Positions 1 to 8,761 of a stretch of 64,000 nt of DNA are shown piece by piece; the first letter of the stretch is position 1, and each line of letters starts with the position of its first letter. The stretch spans positions 2,976,001 through 3,040,000 of the forward strand of contig NZ_CP109031.1 of NCBI RefSeq assembly GCF_036226925.1, written 5' to 3'. Under the pieces are notes generated by a model, which was given only the letters and a program-made list of their open reading frames with translations, made no database searches and had not been told where the DNA came from. This DNA comes from Streptomyces sp. NBC_00659 (GTDB lineage Bacteria; Actinomycetota; Actinomycetes; Streptomycetales; Streptomycetaceae). The position numbers were made by a program, and so were the translations under genes.

Positions 1-137
1 GCCCACGGCCCCCGCGCCGCCGTCGTCCGGCCAGTGGACGGCTCCACGGCCCGTATGTCCTGTCCGCCCCCGGTGCGCCCCGCGTGCGCCCCGCTCCCCG
101 TCCGACTGATCCTCATGATCCCCGCCTCCGGTCAGCG

Positions 138-163
138 CGTACGACGCCGTGCGGCGCCGTACG
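138..163 (-). terminator. Hairpin downstream of the PGRP amidase gene
   Basis: A 12-bp stem with one mismatch (138-149 against 152-163) lies about 100 bp past the stop of the minus-strand amidase gene. It could end that transcript. The rest of 1-261 shows no convincing gene; the short open frames there are ordinary for this GC content. Confidence 0.4.
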
Positions 164-204
164 TGGACGGTAGGGCGCCCGGCTCTGGGGACTCTGTGAG
201 CCGC

Positions 205-246
205 CGGGGGTGTTCCTGTGACTGACGGGGGTGTTCCTGTGACTGA
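205..246. repeat. Perfect 21-bp tandem duplication
   Basis: Two identical 21-bp units (205-225 and 226-246) sit head to tail, 15 bp beyond the stop codon of the amidase gene at 262. Each unit contains TGTTCCTGTGACTGA. The cause is unknown. It resembles the stop-codon-proximal duplications at several other genes of this window. Confidence 0.85.
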
Positions 247-261
247 TGTGGAGCCGGGCGC

Positions 262-1194
262 TCAGCGGCCCTGGATGCGGGCCGCTCGGTCGCGGATCTC
301 GGGGAGGCGGGCGCTGAGGGCGGCGCCCGGACAGCTCGTCATGAAGGCGGCGTCGTGGCCGGAGACGGTGGAGAGCACGGTGGCGGTGCCCGCGGCGTAA
401 CGGCTGAGGCTGTTGCTGGAGACGAGGCGGACGGTGCCCCGGGGGTCCACGCCGCTGAGCCCGAGCTTCCAGGCCACGAGACGGGCGATCGCGTCGGTCA
501 TCGCCTTCGGCACCGGTGATCCGGCCGTGAAGGTGCCGATCGCGGCGATCCCGGCGGAGCGGTGGTTGAAGCCCTGCGTGTGCGCCCCGGTGACGGGCCG
601 GTCGATCCCGCCCGCGCGGCCCTCGTAGATCGTGCCGCAGCGGTCGACGAGGAAGTTGTAGCCGATGTCGTCCCAGTCCTTGGCGCCCGTCTGGCCCGCG
701 TACACGTCACGGATGACGCGGGGCACGTCGGCGCAGTCGTAGTCGCTCGGCGAATCGGTGTGGTGGATGAAGACCGCCACGACGCGGTCGTCGTAGCGGG
801 GCGGCGGCTGCTCGCGGGTGCTCACGGCGTCCAGCCACGCCGTCCGCGGCACGATGGGCGGCCTGGCGACGGGACGGGGAACGGTGATCCGGGCCGCGAC
901 CGGGGGCGGGGCGGCGCCGCGGGCCGCCGAGCGGTCCACCCCGGCCGCGCACATCACCAGCGCCAGGACGGCGAGCAGGCCCGGCACGCACCCGAGGGCG
1001 ACGAGGACCGGTTTCGGCAGCCCCACCGGCGCATGCCGGCGCACACGGGGTGGCAGAGGCACCCAGGGGGCTCGCGCCACGCCGCGGGTGAGCCTCTCGG
1101 ACGCCCCGGGCCCCGGGCGTCCGTGCCGCCCGTGCCGGGAAGCCCGCTCCCCGCTCCGTATTCGAGGTCCCCGCGGCTTCCGGAAGACACGCAT
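262..1194 (-). CDS. Peptidoglycan-recognition (PGRP) N-acetylmuramoyl-L-alanine amidase, membrane-anchored
   Basis: The 310-aa protein has an Arg-rich N-terminus, one hydrophobic segment around residues 65-85, a Pro-rich linker, and a C-terminal PGRP/amidase_2 domain. The FIHHTDS segment (His144/His145), the YNFLVDRCG and IYEGRAGG blocks and a late GHDAAFMTSCPG (His and Cys) match the zinc-ligand layout of catalytic amidases, which cut the bond between MurNAc and L-Ala outside the cell. I placed the start at the ATG at 1194 because it follows GGGTGG; a longer frame to 1335 has no ribosome site. The neighbour across a divergent 188-bp promoter region is a membrane protease gene. Whether the hydrophobic segment is an anchor or a signal peptide is unresolved. 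Confidence 0.85.
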   Translation of the reverse strand: MRVFRKPRGPRIRSGERASRHGRHGRPGPGASERLTRGVARAPWVPLPPRVRRHAPVGLPKPVLVALGCVPGLLAVLALVMCAAGVDRSAARGAAPPPVAARITVPRPVARPPIVPRTAWLDAVSTREQPPPRYDDRVVAVFIHHTDSPSDYDCADVPRVIRDVYAGQTGAKDWDDIGYNFLVDRCGTIYEGRAGGIDRPVTGAHTQGFNHRSAGIAAIGTFTAGSPVPKAMTDAIARLVAWKLGLSGVDPRGTVRLVSSNSLSRYAAGTATVLSTVSGHDAAFMTSCPGAALSARLPEIRDRAARIQGR

Positions 1195-1382
1195 GGAGCC
1201 ACCCTGACCCGGATCCTCGCGGGCCGCGATGTGTGGTGTGCCACCTGGTGGAACCATCGAGCGTGTCCGGGACGTTTCTACAGGTCCACGGGTGTGTGGC
1301 CGTTTCCGCGGCACCGAACGCGCGTGGCTGATCACTGGGCCCGCCCGACGCGTACTAAGGGGCCCTAGAGAAAGGCGGCTCC

Positions 1383-2567
1383 GTGGATGTTCTCGACCTC
1401 CTGCTGATGCTGGTCATCCTGGTCTACGCGGCGTCCGGGTACCGTCGCGGCCTGGTGGCCGGCTGTGTCTCCCTGGCCGGCTTCGTGGGTGGCGCCGTCA
1501 TCGGCGTATGGGTGCTGCCGTGGATGATGGAGCTGGTCACGGCGGGGACACCGGCGGCGACGGTCACGGCGGTCCTCACGGTGCTGGTGCCCGCCGTGGT
1601 GGGCCACGAGCTGGCCGGGCGGCTGGCGCTGAAGCTGCGCCGCGAGCTGGACCAGGGGCCGCTGCGGGTGGCCGACGGGATCGGCGGAGCCGCGGCGAAC
1701 ACCCTGGCCGTGCTGCTGGTGGCCTGGGTGGCGGCGAGCGTCCTGGGCGCGTCCTCCTCGACGGTCGTCACGCAGTCGATCCGCAACTCGGCGCTGCTGG
1801 GCGCCGTGCAGAACACGATGCCGGAGACCACGCCGGCCTGGTTCTCGCGCGCGACCTCGGCACTCACGGAGGCGGGCTTCCCCCAGGTCTTCAACCCGTT
1901 CGAGAACGAACCGGCGGCCGGTGTCGCCAAGCCCTCCGGGGACAGTGTCACGCCGTCCGCGACGAACGCCGCCAAGCTGAGCACCGTGAAGGTCGAGGGC
2001 GTCTCGGGCAACCAGGGCCGGGAGGGCAGCGGCTTCGTCTACGCCCCGCACCGGGTGATGACCAACGCGCACGTGGTGGCGGGCATCGACCGGCCGACCG
2101 TGCGGGTGGGCGGGGTCGGCCGCCCGTACCAGGCGCGGGTGGTCCTCTTCGATCCGCAGAAGGACGTCGCCGTCCTGTACGTGCCGGCTCTCCGGGCCCC
2201 GGTCCTCCACTTCGACGGGGTCGCCTCGCGCGGGGACTCCGCCGTGGTCGCGGGCTACCCGCAGGACGGCGGCCTCGACCTCCAGGCGGCCACCGTCGCG
2301 GGCCGCATCAACGCGACGGGCCAGAACATCTACAACTCCGGCACGGTCACCCGCGAGATCTACTCGATCCGCTCGACCGTCCGGCCCGGCAACTCCGGCG
2401 GTCCGCTCCTGACCACCGACGGCGAGGTGTACGGCGTGGTCTTCGCCCGTTCGACCTCGGACGACGAGACCGGCTACGTCCTGACGGCGCACGAGGTCGC
2501 GAGCGACGCCAAGAAGGCCGCGCACGCCACCGCACGGGTGGACACGGGCGACCTCGTCACCTCCTGA
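1383..2567 (+). CDS. MarP-like membrane serine protease (CvpA domain plus trypsin-like domain)
   Basis: This is a 394-aa protein starting at GTG after AAAGG. The N-terminal half holds about four hydrophobic segments of the colicin V production (CvpA) type, ending near residue 122. The C-terminal half is a chymotrypsin-fold protease with NAHVVAG (His230), DPQKDVAVL (Asp261) and GNSGGPL (Ser338), a complete catalytic triad. The same layout is known for mycobacterial MarP (Rv3671c), a periplasmic protease needed for acid resistance through cell-wall hydrolase processing. Proximity to a divergent PGRP amidase gene makes a cell-wall role plausible, but that is inference. Confidence 0.9.
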   Translation: MDVLDLLLMLVILVYAASGYRRGLVAGCVSLAGFVGGAVIGVWVLPWMMELVTAGTPAATVTAVLTVLVPAVVGHELAGRLALKLRRELDQGPLRVADGIGGAAANTLAVLLVAWVAASVLGASSSTVVTQSIRNSALLGAVQNTMPETTPAWFSRATSALTEAGFPQVFNPFENEPAAGVAKPSGDSVTPSATNAAKLSTVKVEGVSGNQGREGSGFVYAPHRVMTNAHVVAGIDRPTVRVGGVGRPYQARVVLFDPQKDVAVLYVPALRAPVLHFDGVASRGDSAVVAGYPQDGGLDLQAATVAGRINATGQNIYNSGTVTREIYSIRSTVRPGNSGGPLLTTDGEVYGVVFARSTSDDETGYVLTAHEVASDAKKAAHATARVDTGDLVTS

Positions 2568-2608
2568 GCGAACACCTCACGGAACACGGTCCCGAAGGGG
2601 AGAGCCGG

Positions 2609-3100
2609 TCAGAGCGGGCGTCCCATCATGACGTCGTCCACGTAGGCGCCGTCCAGCAGGAACTCCCCGGGCAGGATCCCCTCGACGACGAACCCCTCGG
2701 ACTCGTAGAGAGCGCGCGCCGGGGTGTTGTGGCCGAGCACGCGCAGGGTGATGCGCCGGGCGCCCTGGCGGCGGGCCTCCTCGCGCGCCGCCCGCAGCAG
2801 CGCGCGGCCCACCCCGGCGCCGCGGGCCTCGTCGGCGACGGCCAGTCCGAGGATCTGCCGGACGTGCGCGTTGCAGGCCAGCCGGGTCGGGAAGCCCAGC
2901 CGGATGTACCCCACGAGACGGCCGTCGAGCTCGGCGACGACATGGTCCCGGGGACCGAACCGCTCGCTGTAGAAGGGCTCGTACGGCGGCCGGGGGCGCG
3001 GCATGACCGCGTGCAGCGTGGACCAGGTGTCGCGGTCGATCCGGCCGAGCGCGTCCTCGTCGTCCAGGGTGGCGGGGCGTATCCGCGGAGCAGCTGACAT
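2609..3100 (-). CDS. GNAT family N-acetyltransferase
   Basis: The 163-aa protein has the GNAT acetyl-CoA site: the ILGLAVADEARGAGVGRAL stretch carries the Q/R-x-x-G-x-G/A loop (RGAGVG). The following helix and the late LGHNTPARALYESEGF block are typical of RimI-like enzymes. The substrate cannot be inferred. The start is the ATG at 3100; the open frame continues upstream to 3523 but that part overlaps the divergent gene at 3171 and has poor composition. It is convergent with the MarP-like gene, 41 bp away. Confidence 0.85.
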   Translation of the reverse strand: MSAAPRIRPATLDDEDALGRIDRDTWSTLHAVMPRPRPPYEPFYSERFGPRDHVVAELDGRLVGYIRLGFPTRLACNAHVRQILGLAVADEARGAGVGRALLRAAREEARRQGARRITLRVLGHNTPARALYESEGFVVEGILPGEFLLDGAYVDDVMMGRPL

Positions 3101-3170
3101 ACCGGTCACTGTACGGCCGCCGCGCTGCGGCCTTCCGTGAAGTCCTGGGTGGCGGGGGCAGGATGGACCC

Positions 3171-4088
3171 ATGAGCGACTCACCGCTGTCCCCGGGTTCC
3201 CGCATCGTGATCGCCGGCGCGTCCGGCCTGATCGGCTCCGCGCTGGCACGCTCCCTGAGCGCCGAGGGGCACGAGGTGGTCCGGCTCGTACGCCGTGAGC
3301 CGCGTTCGCCGGACGAGATCCGGTGGGATCCGCAGCGGCAGCGGATCGACGCGGTGGGGCTCATCGGCTGTGCCGCCGTGGTCAATCTGGCGGGGGCGCC
3401 GGTGGCGGGGCGGCCCTGGACGCGTGCGTACAAGCGGATGATCCGGGACAGCCGGGTGCTCGGGACGGTGACGCTCGCGGAGGCGGTGGCCTCGCTCGAC
3501 GAACCGCCGCGGGTCTTCGTCAACGGGAGCGCGATCGGGTTCTACGGCGACACGGACGGCCGCGCGGTGGACGAGTCCGCGCCGCCCGGGGACGGGTTCC
3601 TGCCGTCCGTCTGTGTGGAGTGGGAGGAGGCGACCGCTCCCGCGCAGGAGGCGGGGGTGCGCACGGTGCTTCCCAGGACCGGGCTCGTGGTGGCCCGCGA
3701 GGGCGGGGCCTGGGCACGGCTGATTCCGCTGTTCAAGGCGGGTGCCGGGGGGCGGATGGGGAACGGGCGCCAGTACTGGAGCTATATCGCGCTGCACGAC
3801 GAGGTGGCCGCGATCCGGCATCTCATCGACACGGAGTCGCTGTCCGGGCCGGTGAACCTGACCGCCCCCGACCCGCTCACCAACGGCGAGATCACCGAGG
3901 CCATGGGCCGGGTCCTGCACCGCCCGACCCTGCTGACCGCGCCCGCCCCGCTGCTGCGCCTCGCCCTCGGCGACATGGCCGAGGACGTCCTGGGCAGCCA
4001 GCGCGTCCTGCCCGCCCGCCTCCTGGAATCGGGCTTCACCTTCGCGTTCCCCTCGATCGACGGAGCCCTGCGGGCGGCCCTCGGCTGA
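3171..4088 (+). CDS. TIGR01777-type NAD(P)-binding epimerase-like protein
   Basis: The 305-aa protein opens with IVIAGASGLIGSALARSL, the Rossmann glycine motif of extended SDR proteins. It continues with VVNLAGAPV, FVNGSAIGFYGD and a C-terminal domain with VLGSQRVLPARLLESGF, all typical of the TIGR01777/YfcH (SulA-like) family. The family is of unknown physiological function. The classical SDR Tyr-x3-Lys is not obvious, as usual for this group. It is transcribed away from the GNAT gene across a 70-bp gap. Confidence 0.85.
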   Translation: MSDSPLSPGSRIVIAGASGLIGSALARSLSAEGHEVVRLVRREPRSPDEIRWDPQRQRIDAVGLIGCAAVVNLAGAPVAGRPWTRAYKRMIRDSRVLGTVTLAEAVASLDEPPRVFVNGSAIGFYGDTDGRAVDESAPPGDGFLPSVCVEWEEATAPAQEAGVRTVLPRTGLVVAREGGAWARLIPLFKAGAGGRMGNGRQYWSYIALHDEVAAIRHLIDTESLSGPVNLTAPDPLTNGEITEAMGRVLHRPTLLTAPAPLLRLALGDMAEDVLGSQRVLPARLLESGFTFAFPSIDGALRAALG

Positions 4089-4341
4089 GGAACGCCGCCC
4101 GGGGAGGCGAGGACTCCCGGCGCCCGGACGGACGAGTGGGCCCGAGGCTCGTGGGCCCGCCCGGACGGGTTCGGCCACCCCCGCCGGGCGGGTACATGCA
4201 CCCCCCATGCTCCCGTGCCCGGCCGCCGCGCGGCTTCCGCCGCGCGGCCGAACCTCGCACCCTCGATCCGAACCGGGGCATTCCAGAAGCGTGTTGGGGG
4301 CATGACGTCCCCACCGGCCGCGCAACCTCGAGGAGGGGCAC

Positions 4342-5736
4342 GTGCTAGAGCCCGCACGCCACGCCGCGCACACGGCACAGATCACGGAAGACGTCGACGT
4401 CGTCGTCGTGGGAGCCGGTGTCGCCGGCCTCGCGGCCGCACGGCATCTGACCGGGGCGGGGCTGAGGACCGCCGTCCTCGAGGCCGCCCCTCACGTCGGC
4501 GGCCGTATGTCCACGGAGAAGGTCGACGGCTTCCGGCTGGACCGGATCGGCCGGCTCCTGTCCACCTCGTACCCGGAACTGCGCCACACCCCGGGCCTGG
4601 ACGGCCTCGTCCTGTGCCCGTTCTCGCCGGGCGTGCTGCTGCACAGCGACGGCCGGCGCCACCCCACGGGCACGCCCGGCACATCCCGGAGCGCGAGGGG
4701 CGCACTCACCACCGCGCGCGCCCTCGCGAGCGCCCCCCGGCTTCCGCTGCCCCGGCCCGCGCGCGGAACCACCCGCCCCGGCCCGCTCGGCAGCCCCCTC
4801 GACCAGTCCCGTCTCGGCGCCGCCCTCGCGCGCCTCGCCGCCACTCCGCCGGAGCGCCTGCTCGCCCGCCCCGACCTCACCGCGGCGAACGCGCTGACCG
4901 CCCGGGGGCTTCCGGCCCGTACGGTCGAGGCCTTTCTGCGCCCCCTTCTCGCGGCCCTGCTGTGCGACCCGGAGCTACGGACGTCGAGCCGCCTCGCCGA
5001 CCTCGCGCTGCACTCCTTCGCGACGGGGAGGCTGTGTCTGCCCGAAGGCGGCGCGGACGCGCTCCCCGAGCTGCTCGCGGCCGCCCTTCCACCCGGCACC
5101 GTGCACACAGGCGTCGAGGTCACCGCCGTCTCCACGACCCGCGTCACGACGAAGGACCACGGTGAACTCCGTTGCCGGGCAATCCTGTTGGCGACCGGGG
5201 CACGTGCCGCCGCCCGGTTCCTGCCCGGACTGCACGTCCCCGCCTTCCATCCGGTGACCGTCCTGCACCACACCACCGACGAACCGCCGCTCACCGAGCC
5301 GGCGCTGCTCCTGGACGCCGACCGCGGCGGCCCGGTGGCGCACACGGCGGTCGTCAGCCAGGTCGACCCGACCCGGGCACCCGCGGGCCGCGCCCTGATC
5401 TCCTCGACCGTGCTCGGCACACCGCCCGCCGCGCCCCACCTGGACGCGACGGTCCGCGCCCAGCTCGCCCGCGTCTACGGCACGTCGACGACCCGCTGGG
5501 AACTGCTGGCGGTCCATCACGAGCCGGAAGCGGTCCCGGCGATGCCGCCGCCGCACGATCCGCGCCGCCCCGTACGGCTGCTCGCGGGCCTGTACGTGTG
5601 CGGTGACCACCGGGACACCGGCACGGTGCAGGGCGCGCTGCACTCGGCCCGGCGGGCCGCCCACGCCCTCCTGACGGACCTGGACGTCCGCGCGGCGGCC
5701 CCGTCGGCCGAGCCTCTGGAGTCCGCCGCCGCCTGA
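4342..5736 (+). CDS. FAD-dependent oxidoreductase (amine oxidase / phytoene desaturase-like)
   Basis: The 464-aa protein starts at GTG 4342 after a clear AGGAGG. VVVVGAGVAGLAAARHL near residue 20 is a dinucleotide-binding GxGxxG motif, followed by VLEAAPHVGGRM, the second FAD-contact motif of the amine oxidase superfamily. Near the C-terminus GLYVCGDHRDTGTVQGALHS is the usual final FAD-binding stretch with a Gly-Asp. The substrate is unknown. No carotenoid genes are nearby, so a carotenoid role has no support from context. A 253-bp non-coding stretch precedes it. Confidence 0.85.
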   Translation: MLEPARHAAHTAQITEDVDVVVVGAGVAGLAAARHLTGAGLRTAVLEAAPHVGGRMSTEKVDGFRLDRIGRLLSTSYPELRHTPGLDGLVLCPFSPGVLLHSDGRRHPTGTPGTSRSARGALTTARALASAPRLPLPRPARGTTRPGPLGSPLDQSRLGAALARLAATPPERLLARPDLTAANALTARGLPARTVEAFLRPLLAALLCDPELRTSSRLADLALHSFATGRLCLPEGGADALPELLAAALPPGTVHTGVEVTAVSTTRVTTKDHGELRCRAILLATGARAAARFLPGLHVPAFHPVTVLHHTTDEPPLTEPALLLDADRGGPVAHTAVVSQVDPTRAPAGRALISSTVLGTPPAAPHLDATVRAQLARVYGTSTTRWELLAVHHEPEAVPAMPPPHDPRRPVRLLAGLYVCGDHRDTGTVQGALHSARRAAHALLTDLDVRAAAPSAEPLESAAA

Positions 5737-5760
5737 CCCCGGGCTCCGGAACTCCGGCGC

Positions 5761-5792
5761 GGGGCTCCGGAGTTCCGGAGTTCCGGAGCCCC
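5761..5792. terminator. Hairpin 1 of a triple terminator cluster
   Basis: An 11-bp perfect stem (GGGGCTCCGGA against TCCGGAGCCCC) encloses a 10-nt loop that itself repeats TCCGGA. It lies 24 bp after the FAD oxidoreductase stop codon, in the gap between two convergent genes. Confidence 0.7.
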
Positions 5793-5804
5793 GGCGCGCG
5801 GGCC

Positions 5805-5836
5805 CCGCGGCCTCCGGGCACTCCCGGAGGCCGCGG
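5805..5836. terminator. Hairpin 2, 14-bp perfect stem
   Basis: CCGCGGCCTCCGGG (5805-5818) pairs perfectly with 5823-5836 around a 4-nt loop. It sits between convergent genes and could serve both strands. Confidence 0.8.
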
Positions 5837-5903
5837 ACCCGGCTCCCGGCGGACCCGCCGCGCGAGGGCGGGCGCACCCCCGCCCCGGTGCGCGCATCGA
5901 GCT

Positions 5904-5938
5904 CCCCGGTCTCCGGTACCCCAGGCCGGAGACCGGGG
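5904..5938. terminator. Hairpin 3, 13-bp perfect stem
   Basis: CCCCGGTCTCCGG (5904-5916) pairs perfectly with 5926-5938. It is the hairpin nearest the 3' end of the minus-strand NsdA-like gene, about 45 bp beyond its stop. Confidence 0.75.
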
Positions 5939-5981
5939 ACGCCCCGGCCCAGGGCCTGTCCGGCCGTTCCCGCCCGCGCGC

Positions 5982-7454
5982 TCAGCTCAGCGCGGCCACC
6001 TTGTCGCGATAGCCGCGGACGGGCGCGGCGTCCCTGTACGGTTCGAGCCGTTTCTCGAAGTCCCGTACGTACTCGACGGCCCGCGCCGACCGCATCTCCG
6101 CCGCCTGCCCCGCGGCCTCCGCGCCGAGCAGACAGGCCTGGTCGAGCTCGCCGAGCCCGAGCCGCGCCGAGGCGAGCACCACCCGGCAGAACAGCCGGCT
6201 GCGCGCGTAGCCGGGCGCCCGGAGCTGGAGCGAGCGCTCGGCGTGCTGCGCCGCCGCCCGGAACTGCTGAAGGTCCCGGTGGCAGTGCCCGAACTCGTCG
6301 GCGAGCTGCGCCTCGTCGAAGTAGCGGGCCCAGTGCGGGACCTCGTCGCCGGTCCGGGACGCCTCCAGCGCGCGTTCGGCCCGGACCAGCGAGGCCGTGC
6401 AGGCCCTCACCTCGCCCAGCACCCCGTGGCCGCGCGCCTCGACGGCGTGCAGCAGCGCCTGGACGACGTGCGGCCCCCCGGAGCCGAGACCCTGCTGCGC
6501 GACCCGCGCGAGCTGTACGGCCTCGCGCCCGTGCCCGAGGTAGACGGCCTGCCGGCTCATCGTGATGAGCACGTAGGAGCCGTACACCCGGTCGCCCGCC
6601 GCCTGCGCCAGGCGCAGCGCCTGGACGAAGTACCGCTGCGCGAGTCCGTGCGCGCCGATGTCGTACGACGTCCAGCCGGCGAGCCGGGTGAGGTCGGCGG
6701 CGGCCGCGAACAGGTGGCGGCCGGTCTGCTCGCCGTACACGCCGCGCAGCATGGGCTCGGCCTCGTGTTCCAGGTAGCGGACCAGTGCCTGGCGGGCGTG
6801 GCCGCCGCCGTAGGCGTGGTCGAGGGCGCGGAAGAGTTCGCCGACCGAGCGGAGCGCGGCGATGTCCCCGCCGCTGACCCGCTGGCCGGGGCCCCGCTCG
6901 GTCCGGCCGCGCCGGAAGCCGGATCCCCCCGGCTCGGGCGGCGCCGTGACCTTGGGCGAGGCCGGGCGGCCCTGGGCGGGGATGCGGGAGGGCTGCTCGC
7001 CGCGGGCGACCCGGTCGTCGGCCCGGCCGATCAGCCAGTCACGGCTGGGCACGACGAGCCCGGCCGGGGTGAAGGCGATCTTGCGGAGCTCTGCGTGGCT
7101 CCCGGAGTCCTTGCGCCACAGGCCGCTGACGATGTCCACGGCCTCCTCGGGGGTCGCGGCGAACTCCAGCCCCGCGTACACGGGCGCGCAGGCGTCGAGC
7201 CCGAGGTCCTGCGCGCTCAGGCGCCGGCCGAGGCGGCGGGTGAACACCTCGGCGATGAGCGCGGGGGTGGTCCCGCGGGGCTGCTGGCCCCGCAGCCACC
7301 GGGTCACCGATGTCTTGTCGTATCTCAGGTCCAGTCCGTGTTCGAGTCCGAGCTGGTCCACGCGACGGGCGAGACCTGCGTTGGAGAACCCCGCTTCTGC
7401 GATGAGCGCGGCGAGCTGTCGATTGGGCGTGCGCTGCGCGGGTCGTTCCGTCAT
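5982..7454 (-). CDS. NsdA-like TPR regulatory protein
   Basis: This is a 490-aa protein. The first 80 residues contain a helix-turn-helix-like block (LAALIAEAGFSNAGLARRVD, then YDKTSVTRWLRGQQPRG). The rest is helical, with tetratricopeptide-like units rich in Ala and Leu through to the end. This fits the Streptomyces NsdA-type family; NsdA itself negatively affects sporulation and antibiotic production in S. coelicolor. I chose the ATG at 7454; the frame opens at a TTG at 7487 without a ribosome site. AGGAG lies about 12 nt upstream of the chosen ATG, rather far. It is divergent from lipB. Which NsdA paralogue this is cannot be told. Confidence 0.75.
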   Translation of the reverse strand: MTERPAQRTPNRQLAALIAEAGFSNAGLARRVDQLGLEHGLDLRYDKTSVTRWLRGQQPRGTTPALIAEVFTRRLGRRLSAQDLGLDACAPVYAGLEFAATPEEAVDIVSGLWRKDSGSHAELRKIAFTPAGLVVPSRDWLIGRADDRVARGEQPSRIPAQGRPASPKVTAPPEPGGSGFRRGRTERGPGQRVSGGDIAALRSVGELFRALDHAYGGGHARQALVRYLEHEAEPMLRGVYGEQTGRHLFAAAADLTRLAGWTSYDIGAHGLAQRYFVQALRLAQAAGDRVYGSYVLITMSRQAVYLGHGREAVQLARVAQQGLGSGGPHVVQALLHAVEARGHGVLGEVRACTASLVRAERALEASRTGDEVPHWARYFDEAQLADEFGHCHRDLQQFRAAAQHAERSLQLRAPGYARSRLFCRVVLASARLGLGELDQACLLGAEAAGQAAEMRSARAVEYVRDFEKRLEPYRDAAPVRGYRDKVAALS

Positions 7455-7785
7455 CTGCGGTGCGGTCTCCTGCCTTCGGGTCTCCAAGGGGCTTCGGGGC
7501 GGCGTGGAACGTTCTTGCGCCTCCCCCGAGGCCTCCCTGTGCCCGGATTGCCTGTGAGCAGCCCTTATGGCCTAGTGAACGGCGCGAATGTAGCGGAGCG
7601 TGAGCACGTCATCGCACACATCGACATTCATTCATCCGATCGTGTGAGGATTAGCTGTCGGGCTGACGCGGATCCGGCGGACGTACAGTGGCGTGGGCGC
7701 GCGACGGACCTGACGAAAGGTTCCTCCGCGTCCCCCGCACGGGGACCACCACGTGTCCGAGGAAGCTTCTAGGGAGGCGCTTACC
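7455..7785. promoter_or_regulatory. Divergent promoter region between the NsdA-like gene and lipB
   Basis: This 331-bp stretch contains no convincing gene. It is more AT-rich than its surroundings at 7610-7660. On the plus strand GCTGAC (7662-7667), a 16-bp spacer and TACAGT (7684-7689) form a weak promoter candidate for lipB. No confident promoter for the minus-strand gene was found. Confidence 0.35.
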
Positions 7786-8592
7786 GTGAGTGAGTTGCGG
7801 TTCGTCCGCATGGGATTCGGTGCCGAGGCCGTCGAGTACCAGGAGGCGTGGGACGAGCAGCGCCGCGTGCACGCGGCCCGGTTCCTGGACGAGGTCCCCG
7901 ACACCTGTCTGCTCCTGGAGCACCCCCCGGTGTACACCGCGGGCCGGCGCACGGCGGACAACGAGCGGCCCCTGGACGGCACTCCCGTCATCGACGTGGA
8001 CCGCGGCGGCAAGATCACCTGGCACGGTCCGGGCCAGCTGGTCGGCTACCCCATCCAGAAGCTCCCGCGTCCCGTGGACGTCGTAGCCCACGTACGCCGT
8101 CTGGAAGAGGCGCTCATCCGCACCTGCGCGGAGTTCGGCCTGGAGACGAGCCGGGTCGAGGGCCGCAGCGGCGTCTGGATCCTCGGTGACGCCAAGGACC
8201 CCGCCCAGGGGGCCCCCGCGCTCGGGGGACTCTCCCTCGACTTCGACCCCCGGCTCCAGGACGAGGAGTTCGACCCCCGGCTCAACGGCCCGGAGTACGC
8301 CCCGTCCAACGCGGGCCAGCGCCGCGAGGACCGCAAGATCGCCGCGATCGGCATCCGCGTCGCCAAGGGCGTCACCATGCACGGCTTCGCGCTGAACGTG
8401 AACCCGGACAACGCCTGGTTCGACCGGATCATCCCGTGCGGCATCCGCGACGCGGGCGTCGCCTCGCTCGCGGGCGAGCTGGGCCGTGACGTGACCATCG
8501 ACGAGGTCCTGCCGGTGGCCGAGAAGCACCTCGGGGACATCCTGGCGAACGCGGACCTGAAGCCGCGCGTCGTGGAACGCACCCCGGCGTAG
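7786..8592 (+). CDS. lipB: Octanoyltransferase LipB
   Basis: LipB transfers octanoyl from acyl carrier protein to lipoyl domains, the first step of lipoate synthesis. The 268-aa sequence has [27 protein letters not shown] with Lys184 and IIPCGI with Cys218. The 34-residue spacing of this Lys/Cys pair equals that of the catalytic dyad known in the family. I set the start at GTG 7786 because AGGGAGG ends 8 nt upstream; an in-frame GTG at 7753 lacks such a site. An insert of about 45 residues around 150-180, rich in Pro, Asp and Leu, separates the two halves of the domain and looks larger than in proteobacterial LipB. The lipA gene follows after 169 bp. Confidence 0.95.
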   Translation: MSELRFVRMGFGAEAVEYQEAWDEQRRVHAARFLDEVPDTCLLLEHPPVYTAGRRTADNERPLDGTPVIDVDRGGKITWHGPGQLVGYPIQKLPRPVDVVAHVRRLEEALIRTCAEFGLETSRVEGRSGVWILGDAKDPAQGAPALGGLSLDFDPRLQDEEFDPRLNGPEYAPSNAGQRREDRKIAAIGIRVAKGVTMHGFALNVNPDNAWFDRIIPCGIRDAGVASLAGELGRDVTIDEVLPVAEKHLGDILANADLKPRVVERTPA

Positions 8593-8625
8593 AGCCGAGC
8601 CCGCGCGTCGTGGAAGGCACCCCGG
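8563..8625. repeat. Duplicated 3' end of lipB (25 bp, period 38)
   Basis: The last codons of lipB (from 8563) are repeated from 8601, just past the stop codon, with 24 of 25 positions matching. The period of 38 is not a multiple of three and the second copy is untranslated. Confidence 0.75.
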
Positions 8626-8761
8626 GCCTGAGCCCGCGCCTCCACGGCGGAGACCCCTCGGGAATGCACCCCCGCTCCCGAAGGTTGCCCACCTCGGGGG
8701 CCGAGAACCGCACGGGCGTACCCTGGTGTACGCCGAAGAATCGAAGTTACAGGGAGCCGAT

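Noticed and set aside
34..400. Short plus-strand frames at the left edge
   Set aside because: No ribosome site, Arg/Pro/Ala-rich products, and partial overlap with the antisense of the amidase gene.
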